Assembly (NCBI GenBank): GCA_029960065.1
Contig: JASCOF010000002.1
Span: forward strand, 967,386 to 1,031,385
DNA from: Flavobacteriaceae bacterium PS02336
GTDB taxonomy: Bacteria; Bacteroidota; Bacteroidia; Flavobacteriales; Flavobacteriaceae
Reading direction: 5' to 3'
DNA length: 64,000 nucleotides
The notes beneath the pieces were generated by a model. It worked only from the letters and a program-made list of their open reading frames with translations. It did no database searches and was not told the DNA's origin. Of this stretch, positions 60,870 to 64,000 are shown piece by piece (position 1 is the first letter of the stretch; the number at the start of each line of letters is the position of its first letter). Position numbers and translations under genes: made by a program.

Positions 60870-63476
60870 TTGGCAGCTAAAGAGAAAGTGGTGAAGGAAA
60901 CACCTTTAATGAAACAGTACAACGAAATCAAGGCTAAATATCCTGATGCATGTCTGCTTTTCAGAGTAGGAGATTTTTATGAAACCTTTGGAGAAGACGC
61001 CATTAGAGCTTCTAAAATTCTAGGTATAACATTAACAAAAAGAGGTGCAGGATCTGATACAGAAACGGCACTTGCAGGGTTTCCGCATCATTCTGTAAAT
61101 ACTTATCTGCCAAAATTAGTTAAAGCCGGGCTTCGTGTAGCGATTTGCGATCAGCTGGAAGATCCAAAAATGACCAAAACAATCGTAAAAAGAGGCGTGA
61201 CTGAGCTTGTAACTCCTGGAGTTTCTTTAAACGATGAGGTTTTGCAGTCTAAATCTAACAACTTCTTGGCTTCTGTCTATTTTGCAAATAAAAATATCGG
61301 AATTGCATTTTTAGATGTTTCGACAGGAGAGTTTTTAACGGCTCAAGGAAATGCAGAATATATTGATAAACTATTACAGAACTTTAATCCGAGTGAGGTT
61401 TTAGTTCCGAAGAATAATAAAGGAGATTTTAAAAATGCTTTTGGAGAAGATTTTCATAGTTTTTACTTAGAAGATTGGATTTATAAAGAAGATTATGCTT
61501 TAGAGACTTTAACGAAACATTTTCAAACCGTTTCTTTAAAAGGATTTGGAGTTGAAGAATTAAAAGAAGGAATTATTGCTTCTGGTGCTATTTTGTATTA
61601 TTTATCAGAAACACAACATAATCGCGTACAGCATATTACGGCAATCCAGCGTATTGCAGAAGATGCGTATGTTTGGATGGATCGTTTTACGATTCGAAAT
61701 TTAGAATTATATCACAGTTATAATCCGAATGCGGTTACGCTTTTGGATGTAATTGACAAAACACTTTCTCCAATGGGAGGGCGTTTGTTGAAACGCTGGC
61801 TGGCTCTGCCTTTAAAAGATGCCAATAAAGTAAAAGGCCGGCATGAAGTTGTAGCGTATTTAAAATCGAATCCCGAAATTCTGCATAATATTCAATATCA
61901 AATTAAGCAGATTTCAGATTTAGAGCGTTTAATTTCTAAAATTGCAGCAGGAAAAGTTTCTCCTCGTGAAATTGTTTATTTGAAAGAATCTCTTGATGCG
62001 ATTATTCCAATTAAAACGCTGGCGCTTGAAAGTCCGCAGGAAGCCGTAAAGGTAATCGGGGACAGTCTTCATGCTTGTGATCTGCTTCGCGAAAAAATTA
62101 AAACTACTTTAAATCAAGATGCTCCGGTTGCGATCTCAAAAGGAAATGCAATTGCTGCAGGAATAAATGAAGAATTGGATGAATTGCGTGCGATTTCAAC
62201 TTCAGGAAAAGAATTTTTAGAGGGAATTGAAAAAAGAGAATCTGAGAGAACTGGAATTTCTTCCTTAAAAATTTCTTTTAATAATGTTTTCGGATATTAT
62301 ATCGAAGTTAGAAATACACACAAAGATAAAGTTCCAGAAGAATGGATTCGTAAACAGACTTTAGTAAATGCAGAGCGTTATATTACCGAAGAATTAAAAG
62401 AATACGAAACTAAAATTTTAGGAGCGGAAGAGAAAATATATAAAATAGAAAGTGAGCTTTTTGAGCAATTAGTGGCTTGGATTTCTACTTATATTAAGCC
62501 TGTTCAAATGAATGCGTATTTGGTTGCGCAATTAGATTGTTTGTGTTCGTTTACGCAAATGGCTGTCGAAAATCAATATGTACAGCCTGAAATCGATGAT
62601 ACATTTGAATTAGATATTAAAAACGGAAGACATCCTGTAATTGAAAAGCAATTGCCAGTTGGGACTCCGTATATTGCAAATGATGTTTTCTTGGATAGAG
62701 AGACACAGCAGATTATTATGATTACCGGACCAAACATGTCTGGTAAATCGGCTATTTTAAGGCAAACCGCTTTGATTGTGCTTTTGGCTCAAATGGGAAG
62801 TTTTGTTCCTGCCGACAGTGTGAGAATGGGAATTGTAGATAAGATTTTTACCAGAGTTGGGGCTTCAGATAATATCTCAATGGGAGAATCTACTTTTATG
62901 GTCGAAATGAACGAAACCGCTTCGATTTTGAATAATATTTCAGATAGAAGCTTGGTGCTGCTGGATGAGATTGGAAGAGGAACAAGTACTTATGACGGAA
63001 TCTCGATTGCTTGGGCAATTGCTGAGTTTCTTCATGAGCATCCAGGCAGAGCAAAAACACTTTTTGCAACGCATTATCATGAGCTAAATGAGATGACAGA
63101 ATCGATGCCGAGAATTCAGAATTTTAATGTGGCGGTAAAAGAGTTAAAAGATACTGTTCTATTTGTTAGAAAACTGGTAAAAGGAGGAAGTGCTCATAGT
63201 TTCGGAATTCATGTAGCAAAAATGGCGGGAATGCCTCAATTGGTTATTTCTAAAGCTCAGAAACTTTTGAAGAAACTGGAGAAAAATCACTCCAGCGATG
63301 CTTTAAACGGAATAAAAGCGGCAAATGATGAAATGCAGATGAGTTTCTTTAATCTGGACGATCCTTTATTGGAAGAAATAAAAGAAGAGATTCTAAATCT
63401 GGATATTAATGCAATTACGCCAGTTGAAGCATTGATGAAATTGAACGAGATTAAAAGAATGCTGGTTAAAAAATAA
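60870..63476 (+). CDS. mutS: DNA mismatch repair protein MutS
   Basis: An 868-residue mismatch sensor. The N-terminal mismatch-binding domain has the [11 protein letters not shown] (Phe-X-Glu) motif; the connector, lever, clamp and ATPase domains follow, with Walker A GPNMSGKS and [13 protein letters not shown] prefer the TTG start at 60870 (giving [10 protein letters not shown]) because the peptide added by the ATG at 60813 is not conserved-looking; both remain possible. It is near-complete and ends 162 nt before tRNA-Gly. Confidence 0.94.
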   Translation: MAAKEKVVKETPLMKQYNEIKAKYPDACLLFRVGDFYETFGEDAIRASKILGITLTKRGAGSDTETALAGFPHHSVNTYLPKLVKAGLRVAICDQLEDPKMTKTIVKRGVTELVTPGVSLNDEVLQSKSNNFLASVYFANKNIGIAFLDVSTGEFLTAQGNAEYIDKLLQNFNPSEVLVPKNNKGDFKNAFGEDFHSFYLEDWIYKEDYALETLTKHFQTVSLKGFGVEELKEGIIASGAILYYLSETQHNRVQHITAIQRIAEDAYVWMDRFTIRNLELYHSYNPNAVTLLDVIDKTLSPMGGRLLKRWLALPLKDANKVKGRHEVVAYLKSNPEILHNIQYQIKQISDLERLISKIAAGKVSPREIVYLKESLDAIIPIKTLALESPQEAVKVIGDSLHACDLLREKIKTTLNQDAPVAISKGNAIAAGINEELDELRAISTSGKEFLEGIEKRESERTGISSLKISFNNVFGYYIEVRNTHKDKVPEEWIRKQTLVNAERYITEELKEYETKILGAEEKIYKIESELFEQLVAWISTYIKPVQMNAYLVAQLDCLCSFTQMAVENQYVQPEIDDTFELDIKNGRHPVIEKQLPVGTPYIANDVFLDRETQQIIMITGPNMSGKSAILRQTALIVLLAQMGSFVPADSVRMGIVDKIFTRVGASDNISMGESTFMVEMNETASILNNISDRSLVLLDEIGRGTSTYDGISIAWAIAEFLHEHPGRAKTLFATHYHELNEMTESMPRIQNFNVAVKELKDTVLFVRKLVKGGSAHSFGIHVAKMAGMPQLVISKAQKLLKKLEKNHSSDALNGIKAANDEMQMSFFNLDDPLLEEIKEEILNLDINAITPVEALMKLNEIKRMLVKK

Positions 63477-63554
63477 AATTCAAAAATATTTCAAATTTAA
63501 ACTTTAGGTTATCAGAACGTTATAAAATAAGTGGATTTTTTTTTGAAAAAACTC

Positions 63555-63584
63555 TTGTATAATTGAATAAATGTCCTAAATTTG
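63555..63584 (+). promoter_or_regulatory. promoter (-33 TTG, 19-nt spacer, -7 TAAATTTG) for the two tRNA genes
   Basis: TTG at 63555-63557 and TAAATTTG at 63577-63584, followed by GCACTCG, with the textbook 19-nt spacing. It lies about 55 nt before tRNA-Gly; both tRNAs are likely co-transcribed and end at one terminator. Confidence 0.75.
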
Positions 63585-63638
63585 CACTCGCAATACGAAA
63601 CAAGTCAAGTATTGCAGTTCTTAATAAAATTTGAAAAT

Positions 63639-63711
63639 GCGAAAATAGCTCAGTTGGTAGAGCGCGACCTTGCCAAGGTCGAGGTCGCGGGTTCGAGCCC
63701 CGTTTTTCGCT
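63639..63711 (+). tRNA. tRNA-Gly (anticodon GCC)
   Basis: A full 73-nt cloverleaf. The acceptor arm GCGAAAA pairs with TTTTCGC, the anticodon stem CGACC/GGTCG encloses TTGCCAA (anticodon GCC at 63672-63674), and the T arm is GCGGG-TTCGAGC-CCCGT. CCA is not encoded. Confidence 0.95.
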
Positions 63712-63726
63712 CAAAAACCATACAAT

Positions 63727-63812
63727 GCTCGGATGGTGAAATTGGTAGACACGCTGGACTTAAAATCCAGTGAACAGCAATGTTCGTGCGGGTTCAAGTC
63801 CCGCTCTGAGTA
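63727..63812 (+). tRNA. tRNA-Leu (anticodon TAA)
   Basis: An 86-nt class II tRNA with a long variable arm. The acceptor GCTCGGA pairs with TCTGAGT (two G-U pairs), the anticodon loop is CTTAAAA (TAA), and the T arm is GCGGG-TTCAAGT-CCCGC. It follows tRNA-Gly by 15 nt. Confidence 0.95.
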
Positions 63813-63814
63813 CT

Positions 63815-63844
63815 AAAGCCTCTTCTTTTGAAGAGGCTTTTTTT
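63815..63844 (+). terminator. intrinsic terminator after the tRNA pair
   Basis: AAGCCTCTTC-TTTT-GAAGAGGCTT is a perfect 10-bp stem (63816-63839) followed by more T residues. Confidence 0.85.
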
Positions 63845-63889
63845 ATTTGCAGACTTGCAGTTAATAAATTTACGCAGTAAATTTATTGG

Positions 63890-63993
63890 AATCTCAGAAT
63901 CTCAGAATCTCAGAATCTCAGAATCTCAGAATCTCAGAATCTCAGAATCTCAGAATCTCAGAATCTCAGAATCTCAGAATCTCAGTATCTAAG
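63890..63993 (+). repeat. perfect 8-bp tandem repeat, 12 copies of AATCTCAG plus one divergent copy (family A)
   Basis: Copies run without a change from 63890 to 63985, then comes TATCTAAG. The unit is the same consensus as the other family A arrays. The array may extend past the window end. Confidence 0.92.
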
Positions 63994-64000
63994 AATATAT

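Noticed and set aside
63890..64000. CRISPR-like array
   Set aside because: The unit is an 8-bp tandem with no spacers and no cas genes nearby, so it is a simple tandem repeat.

Overview
The window is a 64 kb, AT-rich chromosomal stretch of a Bacteroidota bacterium, almost certainly a Flavobacterium close to F. johnsoniae. The evidence is the gene content (PorP/SprF, a type IX secretion type-B sorting domain, DUF4270, DUF4403, DUF4907, a FolK-deoxynucleoside kinase fusion), the lack of Shine-Dalgarno sequences, and many TAnnTTTG -7 promoter elements, some with a TTG -33 element 18-20 nt upstream. I see no prophage, transposase, rRNA or CRISPR array. Most of the window is core chromosome; the unusual material is in the intergenic DNA and in one surface-protein locus.

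Layout. 0.1-5.2 kb: a cytochrome oxidase assembly operon (ctaB, two subunit III genes, subunit IV, a cysteine-less SCO-like protein, a true SCO, DUF420, a small CxxC membrane protein). 5.2-6.6 kb: a DUF4403 lipoprotein. 6.8-14.6 kb: an ABC/MacB-like tripartite exporter (ATPase, two FtsX permeases, adaptor, TolC, second adaptor) followed by tsaB. 14.6-18.1 kb: MscS channel, NifU-like Fe-S carrier, PorP/SprF, gamma carbonic anhydrase. 18.2-25.1 kb: a LytS/LytTR two-component system with DUF4907, Kelch and beta-barrel proteins, divergent from a DUF4270 lipoprotein and a second barrel protein. 25.1-33.6 kb (minus strand): murI, two Skp/OmpH chaperones, bamA, uppS, a DUF6089 barrel, nadK and a CBS protein, an envelope-biogenesis cluster.

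33.7-39.4 kb: pdxJ, an alpha/beta hydrolase, a small membrane protein, then tig-clpP-clpX. 39.5-45.2 kb: L,D-transpeptidase-like lipoprotein, a GlxA/AraC regulator, an alternating VOC/SRPBCC cluster and serB. 45.2-49.6 kb: a 347-bp repeat-filled gap, a small membrane protein, a GH3-family enzyme, DUF2797 and a family 9 glycosyltransferase. 49.7-60.8 kb: AsmA, hydrolase, sppA, folK-dNK, a 992-residue LRR/C-type-lectin T9SS cargo, a SpoU methyltransferase and DUF1573. 60.9-64 kb: mutS, tRNA-Gly(GCC), tRNA-Leu(TAA) and a perfect 8-bp tandem repeat.

The two things I find most worth pursuing are: (i) short-period (7-8 bp) degenerate tandem arrays of at least three sequence families, all intergenic, several forming inverted pairs at the two ends of one gap, and one carrying the clpX -7 promoter box exactly in repeat register; and (ii) the DUF4270/Kelch/DUF4907/barrel locus with its own LytS-LytTR pair, whose kinase has a Met/His/Pro-rich predicted periplasmic loop. 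Statements about how common these are outside this window come from memory or inference and are labelled so.
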